Shown here: positions 1-11,780 of the stretch, piece after piece | Layout: each line of letters starts with the position of its first letter | Numbering within the stretch: position 1 is the first letter of the stretch | Origin: Rapana venosa | Lineage: Eukaryota; Mollusca; Gastropoda; Neogastropoda; Muricidae | Length of the DNA: 64,000 nucleotides | Direction: 5' to 3' | Assembly: GCA_028751875.1 (NCBI GenBank) | Contig: CM054155.1 | Coordinates: 52,991,548-53,055,547 of the forward strand | Notes under the pieces: generated by a model | Told to the model about the DNA's origin: nothing | Database searches by the model: none | Seen by the model: the letters and a program-made list of their open reading frames with translations, nothing else | Made by a program: the position numbers and the translations under genes

Positions 1-2286
1 ACCTCTTTAGAAAAACAAAAAAAGAAGAAGATAGGGTCGCATATGTTGAAATTAGGAAAAGGTATAAATGACTACTAAAGATGAAAAGACAAGCATTTAG
101 AAAGCAAAAGCTGACATTTTAGTAAGGGAAATTCATAATCCCTCACGTTTTTGGAAGGAATTAAGAGCAATGGGCTGTACAAATAAAGAAAAAGTATATA
201 ACAAAATTTCCACAGATAGTTGGTGTAACAATTTCAACAGTATTTTCGGAAATGATTATACAGATGATAATAATTGTGACGTTGAATTTGATTTGTCTGA
301 TGAAGTGTGCCATGTCCCGAATGAAAGCATATCAGAAGAAGAAGTTATTCAGGCCATCAGAAAACTAAAAAATGGTAAAGCAAGTGGTATAGATGACATA
401 TCTACTGAAATGCTGAAAACTGATGGCAAGAAGGTCTAGGAATTTCTGACTAAACTATTTAACCAAATTTTTTAGCAGGGAATTTACCCTCATGACTGGT
501 CCAAAGCTATAATCATTCCATTACACAAAAAGGGAGACTTTGAAAATGTAGACAATTATAGAGGGGTGTCTCTTTTAAGCATTATTTCTAAATGTTACAC
601 AACAGTTTTGAATACACGGCTGTACAGTTGGTTAGAAAATAATAATATTATTTCAGAGTGTTAATAATATTATTTCAGTGTCAAGCAGGTTTTCGGAAAA
701 AGTATTCAACAGTTGATCAGATATTTACTTTGTATGCTGCAATTCAAAACTGTATGAGTAGGAAAGGTAGGAAACTTTATGTTGCTTTTGTAGATTTTAG
801 GAAGGCTTTTGATTCAGTTTGCCATAATAAACTTTTGCAATGTCTTAAAGACCAGGGTGTGCGGGGTAGATTTTTTGCTTCACTGAGGGCCATGTATATG
901 TCATTGTGTCATGTGTCTGTGTAAACTCTGAATTAACAGACATGTTTGAAACGCCAGTTGGAGTTTTCAATTTTCATATATCAATTAGAAAATCACATGA
1001 ATGATAAAGGTAAACATGGGGTTCGAATGATACCTGATGCTATGGAATTATTCATTATGCTATTTGCAGATGATGTAGCATTGGTGTCAGCTACTCCAGG
1101 TGGACTTCAAAACCAATTGACTGTTTTAAAGAGCTGTTGTGACAATATGAATCTTTGTGTGAATATTGATAAAACTAAGGTAATGGTATTTAGAAAGGGG
1201 GGCTTTTTAGGGAAACGTGAAAAATGGTTCTTTGATGGTAAAAGATTAGAAGTGGTAAATACCTATTGTTATCTGGGATTTAACTTTACAACTATGATAA
1301 GTGCAAAAAGAGGAACCCTTCACTTAGCTTCTAAAGGGAGAAAGGCAGTAGTTCAAGTTAATAAGGTTTTCAAAAAATGTAAGGAAATAACAGCAGACAC
1401 ATTCTTAAAGATTTTTTATGCTAAGATCCAACCGATATTGATATATTCTGCTGAAATTTGGGGACTAAACAGATTAGAACATTTAGAGAAGGTTCATATG
1501 GCTGCTTGTAAGAGGTTTCTTGGTGTTCCAGTCAGGATCCCAAACAACATGTTATATGGGGAACTGGGCAGATATCCATTGTATGTAAGTACATATGTAG
1601 CATGCTTAAGATTTTGGTTTAAACTATTACAAATGGGCGAAGAAAGGTTACCACGTAAAGCTTATGAAATGTTACTTGAACTTGATAAATGTGGTAAGCT
1701 GTGTTGGGCTTCAAAAATTAGAGAGATACTGTGTGTCACTGGCTTTAATATAGTTTGGTTGCAACAGGGTGTTGGGGATATAAAAGCATTTTTACATTTA
1801 TTCAAACAGAGGCTTGTTGACATGTTCAGGCAAGAATGGGATGGGGCTGTTAGGGAGCGTGACAGGTCCACAACGTATAGGACATTCAAAGCTGTTTTTG
1901 AAAAGGAAAGGTATATTTTGGATATGGATACATACTGTTTTCGAGTTGCTATAACACAATTAAGGTGTAATGTTCTTCCTCTTAACAATAATGTGCATCG
2001 CTACAGTGACATTGTACAAAACAAAATGTGTCCATGTTGCAAAGAAAAAAAAAAAAATGAACAACATTTCATATTTAAATGTGCTGTCTATGAGGATCTA
2101 CGTGCTAAATTTCTAAAAGAATCAGCCAAGCTTCCGTTTCATGCATTACTCAGGGCTACAAATCCAAATCACACGCACAATTTATCCAGGTTCGTGTTCC
2201 ATGCAATTAACAGAAGAAAAAACTTCCATTTTGGAAACATTGGTCTAAATGTTGTGTTGCTAAAATTGAATGAGAACAGCTATTGA
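1..2286 (+). pseudogene. non-LTR retrotransposon (LINE) ORF2, reverse transcriptase region, 5' cut by window edge
   Basis: Three consecutive open blocks (170-439, 658-924, 946-2286), with recognisable reading in other frames between them, together give a LINE reverse transcriptase. Visible in order are the KLKNGKASGID fingers motif near 385, a DWSKAIIIPLHKKGD-like block near 495-540, NYRGVSLL near 553, QAGFRKKYSTVDQ near 678, FVDFRKAFDSV near 788, and the catalytic FADDVAL near 1063. A Cys-His cluster (CPCC...H...C) at about 2030-2080 follows RT, as in several LINE clades. A stop at 437, a short local duplication near 640-675 and frame changes make it non-functional. The last 446 codons are uninterrupted, so the copy is moderately young. 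It lies beyond the last visible FIS1 exon, probably in the next intron. The clade is not assigned. Confidence 0.9.
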
Positions 2287-2307
2287 GCAATTATTTTGTA
2301 TATTTTA

Positions 2308-2341
<34 letters not shown>

Positions 2342-2530
2342 CGCGCATGTGTGTGTATATTTGTGTATGCGTGCGTGTGTGTGTGTGTGTGTGTGCATGC
2401 GCGCACGCGTGTATGTGCTGGTATGAGGGATTTGGAGGGGAGGGAGTTGAGTGTAAGAGCGGATGGATGCCCATGCGCATGCGTGCGTACGTGTGTTCGC
2501 ATGCGCGCGTGGGTGTGTGTGTGTGTATGA
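2308..2530. repeat. (TG)n / (GC)n microsatellite
   Basis: Alternating TG and CG dinucleotides run just after the LINE stop codon and may sit in its 3' UTR. Open frames here (poly Cys-Val or Thr-His) are repeat artefacts. Confidence 0.95.
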
Positions 2531-3293
2531 AAGCAGTTGAGTCCGGCATAGGACTATCGGATGAAAATTAGCATATTTTATGTGATTGAGAGGACATGTG
2601 ATGAGTGAATATTGTGCCTTAAGTGATATCTTGCAATGTTTTGATTAACACCCCATTTTCTCTTTTAATGACGTAAAACGTTACATGACATGAAAGAGCA
2701 CAATATGATACATTTGTGTGTGTGTGTGCGCATACAGCATTGTGTTAACATTGCATTAGCTTACGGTTGACATGGTTGTATTTGATGGATACACTTTTCT
2801 GGAGTGGTGGATGTTTTGAGAATGCAATAACTTGTGAGTATAGTAACTATTATGAAAATGGAAAAAAAACAACCTAATGAGCATTAATGATTTCAAATGT
2901 TATGATTTATGATGTGCTTGATGTTTGTATTTTGTATGTGAGAAGGTGTTAGCATATCAGGTATAACTTCATCAATAACTTTGTTCATACATCTATTATC
3001 TTTTTATGGTACCCTGGGAAGTGGTTAAGGTGAACTGAGTTTTTGTTTTTTTAGCTGTGTTTTGTTTTGATTTGTTGGCCTACGACAGTCTTTATTTAGT
3101 CATGAAGTTGGAATATGCTTATGCAAGAGTATACAGTTTTGAGTGCACTCCAAGGTATTATGCCAAAGTCTTACCAAACTTATGTGAATTTTTTTCATCT
3201 TCGACTTTTCATATTCAATATTTTGCCCCTCAATGTGAATTGTGGCCAAAGGCCAATGTACATTAAACCATTTCAGAGTTCAGAGTTCAGAGT

Positions 3294-3296
<3 letters not shown>
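2531..3296. other. no gene recognised (intronic or LINE 3' flank)
   Basis: AT-rich sequence with a short TG run near 2716. I looked on the minus strand for the next FIS1 exon (TPR helix and membrane anchor) and did not find it, so that exon probably lies left of the window. Confidence 0.5.

Positions 3297-3359
<63 letters not shown>
3297..3359. repeat. (CT)n microsatellite
   Basis: About 60 bases of nearly pure CT. It sits some 45 bases past the donor site of FIS1 exon 3. Confidence 0.95.
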
Positions 3360-3362
<3 letters not shown>

Positions 3363-3402
3363 ACACACTACTACAGCCAGTGGCATTACTAACTGTTCTC
3401 AC

Positions 3403-3482
3403 CTTTAACCTGGTGTGTCCCACAGCGATGTAAAACAGGTAATCTCTTTTAGATGTTTCATCTGTGGCACTTTTCAAAAGAT
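3403..3482 (-). CDS. FIS1: FIS1 exon 3 (mitochondrial fission 1 protein, TPR core)
   Basis: Fis1 is a tail-anchored outer mitochondrial and peroxisomal membrane adaptor with a TPR-like helical bundle that recruits fission factors. This 80-bp exon encodes LLKSATDETSKRDYLFYIAVG and HTRLK, matching the conserved RDYxFYxAVGxxRLK stretch of the family. The acceptor (minus strand TTCAG, with AG at 3484-3483) and donor (GTGAGA from 3402) are canonical. The incoming phase completes the codon left split by exon 2, giving a continuous LLED-LLKS reading, and the exon ends in phase 0. The following exon, expected to start like EYEKAL and to carry the C-terminal anchor, is not in the window. Identification rests on family similarity read by eye; the phase match makes it strong. 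Confidence 0.9.
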
Positions 3483-3607
3483 CTGAAGGCAGAACATGGC
3501 ACAACAAAATTTACTCACTTAGTCAAGAAGCATGACCAGAACACTGACCAGTACCACAACTGTGCAACATATGACAGCATCACTTAGTCTGGGCAAGACT
3601 TCACAAC

Positions 3608-3835
3608 TTACACAGGGGCAGGATGGCCTGGTGATTAGAGCACTGCACTCGTGATCTGACGGCATGGAATCGAGCCACCATAGAGGTTCCCGTTTTAAGG
3701 GTTAACATCAGTACTGACTACACTCTCCCCAAAAGTCCTTCAAATGAGACTATAAACTGAGGCGCTGTGTGCAAATGCACATATAAAACATCTTATGCAC
3801 ACATTAAAAACCTGTTCTACTTTTTGGAAATATGT
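3608..3835 (+). repeat. tRNA-derived SINE, family A, copy 1 (3' truncated)
   Basis: A tRNA-like head has an A-box-like stretch (gcctggtgattagagca) and a B-box-like one (ggaatcgagcc). It is followed by the family signature containing ccccaaaagtccttcaaatga and actataaactgagg, and then by a body shared with the copies at 4565, 24586, 41400 and 60408. It stops before the usual tail. Confidence 0.8.
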
Positions 3836-4044
3836 GTTGCGCTGCTGACAAGTCAGGCCTAGTGCTTCTGATTTTGATGTAGAGAGAATTGTTATCATTT
3901 ACATCTTTCTGTAAAAAAGGTGGGAGAATAGACCAATAAGGCAGAAAATAGACAAGAAGGTGACAGGAAGAAAAGGAACAAAGTAGAAACAAAGAGAGGG
4001 ATAGAAAAGAGAGAATTCAAGCACAGACTTTCCAGAAGGTAGGG

Positions 4045-4497
4045 ATGCTATCTATACTGAGAGGCCCTCCGGCATCCCCACAGGGGAGCTCAAGGCCTTA
4101 CTTTTAGGTTGGCACATTCTTTTGGACCTTTAACCATGCTGGCCTTTTTTTTCTTGAAACCAAAGGTAAATGGATTTTTCCTCAGTTCATATCTCACAGA
4201 CCAGTTCCAGACAGTAAGTTTACAGTGCTCAGTCAGTCCAACTCCAAACCTGTCAAACTGGAATGTGGAGCCCCGCAGCCCTGGATCTATACTGGGCCTT
4301 ACTTGAATTATTTATTGTCTCCTACAAAAAACAGGCAGGGGAACTGGGTCAGAAGCAAAGTGAATACCAAGGCAAACATGTATCTTCTCAAATGAGCAGA
4401 AAGCTGAGGGAAGACTTGAAGTTGAACCCACACCCTCACAATACTGCAGATCATGAATTCATGGGTTTGATGCTCTGACCACTGAGGTACCTCTCTT
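4045..4497 (-). repeat. tRNA-derived SINE-like repeat, second family
   Basis: On the minus strand it begins with an A-box-like tacctcagtggtcagagca and then a B-box-like gtgggttcaacttc. A roughly 400-bp body follows that is unlike family A. Short tRNA-like heads in the same orientation recur near 4930 and 5000. The 3' limit is approximate. Confidence 0.6.
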
Positions 4498-4564
4498 CCA
4501 ATAAAACTACGGCTATTTATTTAAGCAAACCACATTTTGCTCTGACCATTGTCTTTCTCTCTTG

Positions 4565-4835
4565 GGACGGGATAGCCTGGTGGTTACAGTGATGTATTCA
4601 TGATCTGCTGACCCAGGTTTGATTCTCGTTCAAGAGGATTTTTCCTCTGGAGTTAACATAAGTACCAACTCCACTCTCCCCAAAAGTCCTTTGGATGAGA
4701 CTATAAACTGAGGTCCCGCGTGTGCTGGTGGGAATGAATGACAAAATTGACAAAAATGCATACACACGGGGACTGGATGACAAAAGGCACATGAATGCTT
4801 ATTCCATTATCCTCAAAATAAAAGAATAAAATAAA
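4565..4835 (+). repeat. tRNA-derived SINE, family A, copy 2 (near full length)
   Basis: The tRNA-like head (gatagcctggtggttacagt; ggtttgattctcg) is followed by the signature ccaaaagtcctttggatga, the mid-body gtgctggtgggaatgaatga, and a tail ending in gaatgcttattccattatcc and an A-rich stretch. This is the reference copy in the window for family A. It lies in FIS1 intron 2. Confidence 0.85.
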
Positions 4836-5096
4836 TAAATAAATTATAAATAGAATTAAAAATCTCTGTCATTTATGTAGTTTGCAACTATTTTAAGCAA
4901 AACACATTTTACTCTCACCACTGAGGTACCTCTTTCGCTATATGTAGCTATTACTATTGGAAGCAACAGACTTTCATTTTGCTCTGACCACCTAGCTACC
5001 CATGCCTCTATCAGTCTATGTATACATGATGTAAAGTTCTATGGCTATAAGTATAGCAAGCAGAACATTTTGTGATGAAAATAAAAATAAAGTTAC

Positions 5097-5229
5097 CTTC
5101 CAAAAGACCAATTCCCTTCTTCATGTCTTCCTGGTATCGGCTGCGGATCAAGCACCAGGCATAATCAAACTGTGTCTTCTCTGCAACATGGCCCCGACGA
5201 AACTGCTCTGAGTACAAGGCTTCAAATTT
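5097..5229 (-). CDS. FIS1: FIS1 exon 2 (mitochondrial fission 1 protein, N-terminal TPR)
   Basis: This 133-bp exon encodes KFEALYSEQFRRGHV, AEKTQFDYAWCLIRS and RYQEDMKKGIGLLE. It matches the first TPR region of Fis1, where TQFxYAWCLxRSxYxxDxxxGIxLLE is close to invariant. The acceptor (minus strand CATTTCAG, AG at 5231-5230) and donor (GTAACT from 5096) are canonical. It starts in phase 0 and ends in phase 1, completed by exon 3. The 1.6-kb intron to exon 3 holds two family A SINEs and a second SINE family. The uninterrupted frame beside decayed repeats shows it is under selection. Confidence 0.95.
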
Positions 5230-5560
5230 CTGAAATGAGCCATGTATACAATATACTGTCAAATTTCTGAAATCCAGAACAAAAATAATTTTTTATTAAA
5301 AAAAAGACAAACTGAAATGTCACATTTTAAAGTAGAACAAGTCTTTAAGTTTTATTTTTAAAATCAAATGTAGGATTGGGCATTGATGAACTGACAAAAC
5401 TTTTGACCTGGACCAGGTAGTCTTTCATGACAGATGATCTATGTAACTATACTTATAATATAAAATATATATTATCCTGCATGCATACATTACATGTATA
5501 CAATGTTGTGTAAGCAGGATCTCATGATAGTCATCTCACACCTACTAGTTCTACTGAAGT
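5230..5560. other. FIS1 intron 1, no feature recognised
   Basis: AT-rich unique-looking sequence. Nothing coding is visible on either strand. Confidence 0.5.
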
Positions 5561-5569
5561 ACTGTTGAA

Positions 5570-5915
5570 CTGGGTGGGCAACAGAGCACACTACAGCCAG
5601 AGGTTAGACTAGTTAATTAAACCTGTGATCTTATGGCCAAAGATGGATGGGTTCAAGTCTCAATGTTGGGGTTTGTTTGTGAGGGATAGATCTTCCTCCT
5701 GGAGCTACATCACATACAATGATACATGTATACATAATCAGTGATGCCTTTGTGATGTCTATTTCCCTGGAAATCCTTTGGATGACATCAGAAACCAATG
5801 TCCCAAGTGTAAATACATACATGCACATGTCACAACAGTGACAACACATCTCCAGCATTTAAATCCCACTTGCCTGAAGTAGACGAGTAGGCCATCTATG
5901 GCTGGTGACATGGAT
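5570..5915 (+). repeat. diverged SINE related to family A
   Basis: A B-box-like gatgggttcaagtctca is followed by gaaatcctttggatgacat, a caatgtcccaagtgtaaa block and an aagtagacgagtaggccat block. These align in order with family A, at clearly lower identity. Confidence 0.6.
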
Positions 5916-6277
5916 GACATGATCACAGCACACTGACACAATAACATACCTAGCATGCACTCTGAGACTACCTGCGCTCACCGGGCTCATCAAGAGCTCC
6001 CATAATATATTATATAGTCAGTACAGTGCCCCATTCACTCCTCAACAAACACTCAAAGCAGTAAGAAAAGTCAAGTTAAATTCAAATGGTGGTATCATAG
6101 ACTGTATGGTGTACCAGGAAATAAATTTTTAAAATGTACAACTGTTAATGATGATTACTATTATTAATCTGATTCCCAATCCAAGGATAAGCCCCAATAA
6201 CACTGGACTTTGAAAACTAGAGCACTACTCACACAGCCCATGATTAATTTTAGAATGATCTACAAAATCCTTCTGCA

Positions 6278-6394
6278 AAAACACACACACACACACACTC
6301 TCTCTTTCTGACCAAATCTCTCTCTCTCTCTCTCTCTCACTCTCTCTCTCTCTCTCTCTCTCCTCTCTCCTCTCTCTCTCTCTCTCTCTCTCAC
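6278..6394. repeat. (CA)n then (CT)n microsatellite
   Basis: A short CA run is followed by about 90 bases of interrupted CT. Confidence 0.95.
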
Positions 6395-7270
6395 CAGGAC
6401 CAAGCTTTCTGGAACAGTGCTGATTGTGCTCATCTCTTTCTTTTCTCTTTTCTTTCTTTCTTTTTTTATATTATTTTTTAAGTCATATTTTCCAGGAACT
6501 GTGCTGATTGTAGTTGTGCTTATTATTCATATTCTGGCATCTTTTATTTACAGGTGCTTAACTGTATTCAGTGTATTGTCTGGCCTCGCTTGTTGAGGGT
6601 GATTTGGTTGCTCTGTTGTTGTTGGTTGTTTTTTTTTAATATCCCCTTTCTCTCGGTAACCAGACACGCCTGTGGAATTTGTTTTTTCTCCCCAGGCTAC
6701 TGTCAGACTGATTGAGTTATACACACATTGTGTGCTATAGTATAGAGTGGTAATTGATTTTACTCCCTTCCACCCCTATCAAGTATTCACTCCCTCCCCC
6801 CTCCTATTATTATTATTCATTGTCTCTCTTTTCTTCCTTATCTTCACCATTCGGGTACATATTAATACATTCCTCACAAAACTAAACTCAATAGATGTAT
6901 TCAAGACACAATTCACGGCCCTCCAAGGATGGCTTACAAATTTGCCACCTAAATATAAACCATACAGTCAATAAAATCGAAGATATATAACAAGACTCAT
7001 CACAAACCAAGGCAAACCATTTCATACACTAGGGCTTTCCGAGTCAAGACTTTCAGAACACATAACCAACACTGACATTTCGGAATTTCCATACCAGGAT
7101 ATAAAATTGTGCGAAAAGCTCGGCAAAAGCCCAAAGAAACAAGTATCTTAATCTATATTAGTGAGTCTGTAAGTGTAACGTTCAAACGTCTTTTCCATCT
7201 TGAACGTTATTACAATCCATCTGGATCAAAGTAGCTATAAAAGGTGCAGCACTTATTATTGTATTAAGTA
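6395..7270. other. FIS1 intron 1, no gene recognised
   Basis: T-rich sequence with short poly-T and a TTA run near 6805-6820. The last 200 bases may be decayed 5' sequence of the LINE that becomes recognisable at 7276. Confidence 0.4.
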
Positions 7271-7275
7271 TTATA

Positions 7276-9446
7276 ATGGGGTTCTGCTACAGAAATCTAA
7301 CAGAAAGAAAAAATTGGATAGACAAGTTTGACTCCATGATGAATGTAGTCCTATTAGAATCTAGGGAAATTATCTTACTAGGTGATTTTAATATTGAACA
7401 AGCAAAAGTAAACAATCAATGGACCCAAGTTATGAACTCATTCAATCTTCACCAATTAGTTACTTCACCCACAAGACGTCAAGAGTCACATCAAATTCTA
7501 ACACAATTATTGATCACATCTATGTATCAGACCCTAAAAACATCATAGAAAGGTGTGTCCCTGTATATAAGTTATAACTGTAGCGATCACTACCCAGTCT
7601 GTATACCACATGGTCAAAAAAAGGAACAAAAATTCCTAAACCTGGCCATAAAACTAATAACCTATCGTTCTTTTGCAAAATTTAATGAGCAGCTTTTCTT
7701 ACTAGAGTTAAGCAGTTCCATGCTCTCGGAAACATTCAATATTACTGATCCAGACCTGGCCATTGAGTTCTGGATACAAGTTTTTACTGAAATCTATAAC
7801 AAACATGCCCCATTAAAAACCATACGGATCAAACATGTCCGCAAACTGCCTTGGTTTACAAAGGAACTAGAAGAAGCATGTTATCTTAGAGATTTCTTAA
7901 AAGAACATCAATATTATGAGGAGGCAAAAAAATTAAGAAATGCCATAAACTCACAAAAACAGCGAGAGAAAAGGAAATATTTCTAAGATCTACTATCATC
8001 CAAACAAAATTCAAAGACTGTATGGAAGGCAATCAATCAAATAGCAAATAATCAACTGTCTTCCAAATCTAATGTAATCAAAGATATTTCTGATGAAAAA
8101 CTAAACAATCACTTCATTAATATTTCTTCTAACATAATTAACAATGATAACTCGAAGTCCAATGATCTCAATAAACTAAAACAATACTGCCAAGAAAAGC
8201 GTATTCCATCAAAACTCCACGTACCATTCATATCTGCTTCTGAGGTCTATAATTATCTGACTCGCCTCAAACAATCAAGTATGCGTGGTCTTGATGGAAA
8301 AGATGGCAGAATATTGAAACTCTCAGCTCCAGTTATTACAGACACTGACACATATCTATAACCTTTGTCTTCATATGAACTATTTCCCCAACGCCTTCAA
8401 AACTGCTAAGGTGATTCCGATCCACAAGTCTGGAGACACTACCGATCCCTCAAACTATAGGCCAATCTCTATTATATCTTACCTTTCCAATGATCTCAAT
8501 GAACTAAAACAATACTGCCAAGAAAAGCGTATTCCATCAAAACTATGAATGAACTATGAAAACGTATGAATAAACACATAGTCCATCATATAGATATTAA
8601 CAAGTTACTTCACCCAAATCAGTCTGGATTTAGAAAAAAAATCACTCATGCCATACGGCAAACTAATCTTGTAGACAATTGGCTGTCAAACATTAATGAC
8701 AATAAATTTTGTGGAGTATTATTTGTAGATTTCAAAAAAAGCATTTGATACAATTGACCGCAGACTTCTCATTAAAATGCTAGACCTACATAATCTCTCT
8801 ACAAATACTTTAGAACTTCTTGCTTCTTATCTTACAAACAGGCAACAGTGTGTTTCAATAGCTCCGTCCACATTCACACTAAAACCCATTCATTATGGAG
8901 TTCCACAGGGATCCATCTTAGGACCAATTCTCTTTTCATTATGCATAAATGACCTTCCTCTCCATATCAAATCTAAATGTGAACCTTTTGCTGATGACAC
9001 AACCATTCATACAAGCCATACTGACATTAACTCTCTTGCAAAGACATTGCAAAATAGCACTGATGATCTTGTGAAATGGACTGAACTAAACCTCATGTCT
9101 ATACATCCCCAAAAAACAAAATGCATGCTTATCACTACCAGACAAAAGCGCCAAAATCTACTCAAAAAACTTTCTCCAATCAATATTGAAAAGGAAACAA
9201 TCGAACAAGCCTCTAAACCAAAATTTTCTGGGAGTAAAAATTTGATAAAAAATCTCAGCTGATACCATCACATCACATATCCCATCTGTGCAAATACATG
9301 TCTCAAAGAGTATACCGATTGACTAAAATCAAACATTTTCTTGACTTTCATTAAGAAAACTACTCTTTCAAGCTTATATACAATCTTCAATAGATTATGC
9401 TTCAACCCTATGGGATTCTGCTAGTGCAAACATTATGAAACCATTA
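7276..9446 (+). pseudogene. LINE (I/Jockey or CR1-like), endonuclease and reverse transcriptase; 5' part of a split copy
   Basis: Blocks 7276-7548 and 7555-7986 give the C-terminal half of an apurinic-type endonuclease: a YR...W.DKF start, IILLGDFNIEQ, NLHQLVTSPTR, and a SDHYPVC block. RT blocks follow: KVIPIHKSGDTTDPSNYRPI near 8410-8465, QSGFRKK near 8620, LFVDFKK near 8722, YGVPQGSILGPILFSL near 8897-8940, and FADDTTI near 8987. At least four frameshifts break it, and a 56-bp internal duplication (8161-8216 repeated at 8489-8544) adds another. The reading continues to 9446, where a minus-strand RTE LINE interrupts it, and resumes in register at 13134. The amino-terminal endonuclease is missing. 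Confidence 0.9.
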
Positions 9447-11436
9447 TTCTTCAACTTCTTCAAGTGTCCGGTCTGGTCCTGCAGACATCGACGATCATGG
9501 CTCTCCATTCTTCCCTGTTCTCGGTCCCTCTCATGAACTCATTGTTGGTGCCCTCTTTATTCGTTGTGAATTTGTTTAAGCTGTCTGTGAATTTTGTGCG
9601 TTGTCTTCCTCTGCTCTTGTTTCCACATATTTTGCCACTCCATAAGTTTCTCTAGCCCCGTCACCCTGATTATATGGCCGAAAAATTTGAGCTGTCTTTC
9701 TCTGATGGTGTTGAAAAGGGGTTTTCTCTTGTATCCAGCCATTTCCATTACTTCTGCATTTGTTTTTCTTTTTGTCCATGAGATTTTCAAGATTCTCCCG
9801 ATGAACCACATCCCCAAACGCTTCTAGTCGCTGTACTGTGCCCTTTGGGCTAGGGTCCAGCACTCACATCCAACCGAAGAATGACCATACGTAGGCTCTC
9901 ACAACAGGGACTTTGTCTTAGGGGCCCTTATCTTACTGTTGGTAAAAATGCATTTCATGTTGTTAAAAGTTCCCTTTAAAATTGACCGATTCTCTTCTTG
10001 TTTTCTGTGTCACACTTACAGCCCCGGGGTGAAAGTAAAACCCAAAGGTATTAAGGTGTTTACTTTGTCTGATTCTCTTCCTTTACAGGCTTTGTTGCAT
10101 TGTGGTAAAAACACTTTTTTCAAGATCACCATGCATTCTGTCTTCTTTGCATTGAGCTGTAATCCTTTCTTTTCGCTTTGTCTGTTACTGTTGTTAAAAT
10201 CTTTTGCAGTTTTCTTCAGAGTCGGCGATAAGGACTGTGTCATCTGCATATCTCAGGTTGTCGATGTTGTGGCCACCTACACTAATTCCCTCATGATTCT
10301 CAATATTTCGTAGAATTATTTCACTATATAAATATATACATTAAATAAATCAGGTGAGAACACACAGCCCTGCCTCGCACCCCTGCAGAATGGTCTATAT
10401 TGACTGATGTCAATGTCGACTCTAATGGCTGCCTCCTGTTCCCAATTTATGTTTCTGATACTCGAAGATCTTTCCCCGTCGATGTATAGCCCTGCCAGAA
10501 TATCAACAAGTCGGAGTGTCGTACTTGACGAACCTTTTGAGTACCCAATGAAGCAGAGGTACAGGTCTTTCGGGCCTCAATGGATCTTTCCATGAGAGTT
10601 TTCAATGCGAAGATGCATTCGGGTGCCTTTGTCTGCCATAAAACCAAATTGCGTTTCTGATATTTCTGGGAGTATTTTATTTCTCATTCTCTTCATGAGT
10701 ATTCGTAAAAAACTTTAGTGAGGTGACTCACAGGCTGATTGTACGATTTGGTCACATTAGCGTGCCCGTTTCTAGGATCGCAATGTAATGGACTTCTTCA
10801 TATCGGGTGGGAAAATCCTCCTGTGTCATATATAAATTGTTTAGTATTTTGTGACTGCCTTAATTCCCACTTCATCCAGCCTGTTATCAATTCAGATGGG
10901 ATATCATCGGGTCCTGCGCCTTACCACTTTTCATCTTGCTGAGTGAAATGCCCTCACTTCGTCTTCATGATTATGGCCACTTCGTTGCAAAAGAGGGGTG
11001 GATCTCTGTCGTCGTGGTAAAACCCTTTTTCGATGAAATTCTGACCACCTGTTAAGAATATCTTTTTTTTCCCATGAGTATTCTCCATCTCTCGATTTAA
11101 AATAAAAACCTGTTTTTGCAGATAAATTTTTCCCCTGTCACATTTTTTATTTTTTCATGCATAAGTTTGCTATCAAAATTTGCATTCGTTTCAATTTCCT
11201 TGCACTGCATAAAAAAATTTTATCCATCTTCCTTGGCTTCATTACACTTTTTCTTAACCAGTTTGTCGAGTTCTTTATACTTCTTTTCATCTACTTTTGC
11301 CTTTCTCCTGTTTTCCATTAGGTTTAAAATCTCGAAGCTCATCCATTTCTTATGTTCCTTTCTATTTATGACTGGTATATATATATAATATATTCTTTTG
11401 CTGCCTCGCTGATGCTATATTTCATCATCTGCCATT

Positions 11437-11780
11437 CTGGCCCAGGCCAAAAGCTGTGTCAGGTTATTGATGTCAGCTAATTGCCAAGGCCTACATTAAA
11501 ATGTTGTTATGTTTAAAATGTTGTGTTGAGATTGCCTTCAGCCATGACAAGCTCTTAACATAACAACCTGCACTCCCCTTTTAAAGGAGAAAAAAACCTC
11601 TAAGTCGAGTATGGCTGCCTATGTGGCGAGGTACTTGAAAATAGTCGTACACGCAAACTTCTCACCTGGTGTACTTCCTATCTCACAGTGATTCCCAGGT
11701 GGGATGAGTGAGTCAGAGTGCATGTTCTGGGTGACCCCCAGGGTGTGAAGCTGGGGAACGCACAACAACAACAACAACAA
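11437..11780 (+). repeat. SINE-like insertion with (ACA)n tail and 14-bp target duplication
   Basis: The 14-bp sequence catcatctgccatt occurs at 11423-11436 and again at 11781-11794, bracketing a 344-bp insert that ends in a CAA repeat (about 11761-11780). The body contains ttttaaaggagaaaaaaacc and two short self-similar stretches around cacctggtg and cccaggtggg. No A or B box was identified, so its class is open. Confidence 0.85.

Noticed and set aside
9939..10313. 124-codon plus-strand ORF
   Set aside because: Antisense shadow of the minus-strand RTE reverse transcriptase.
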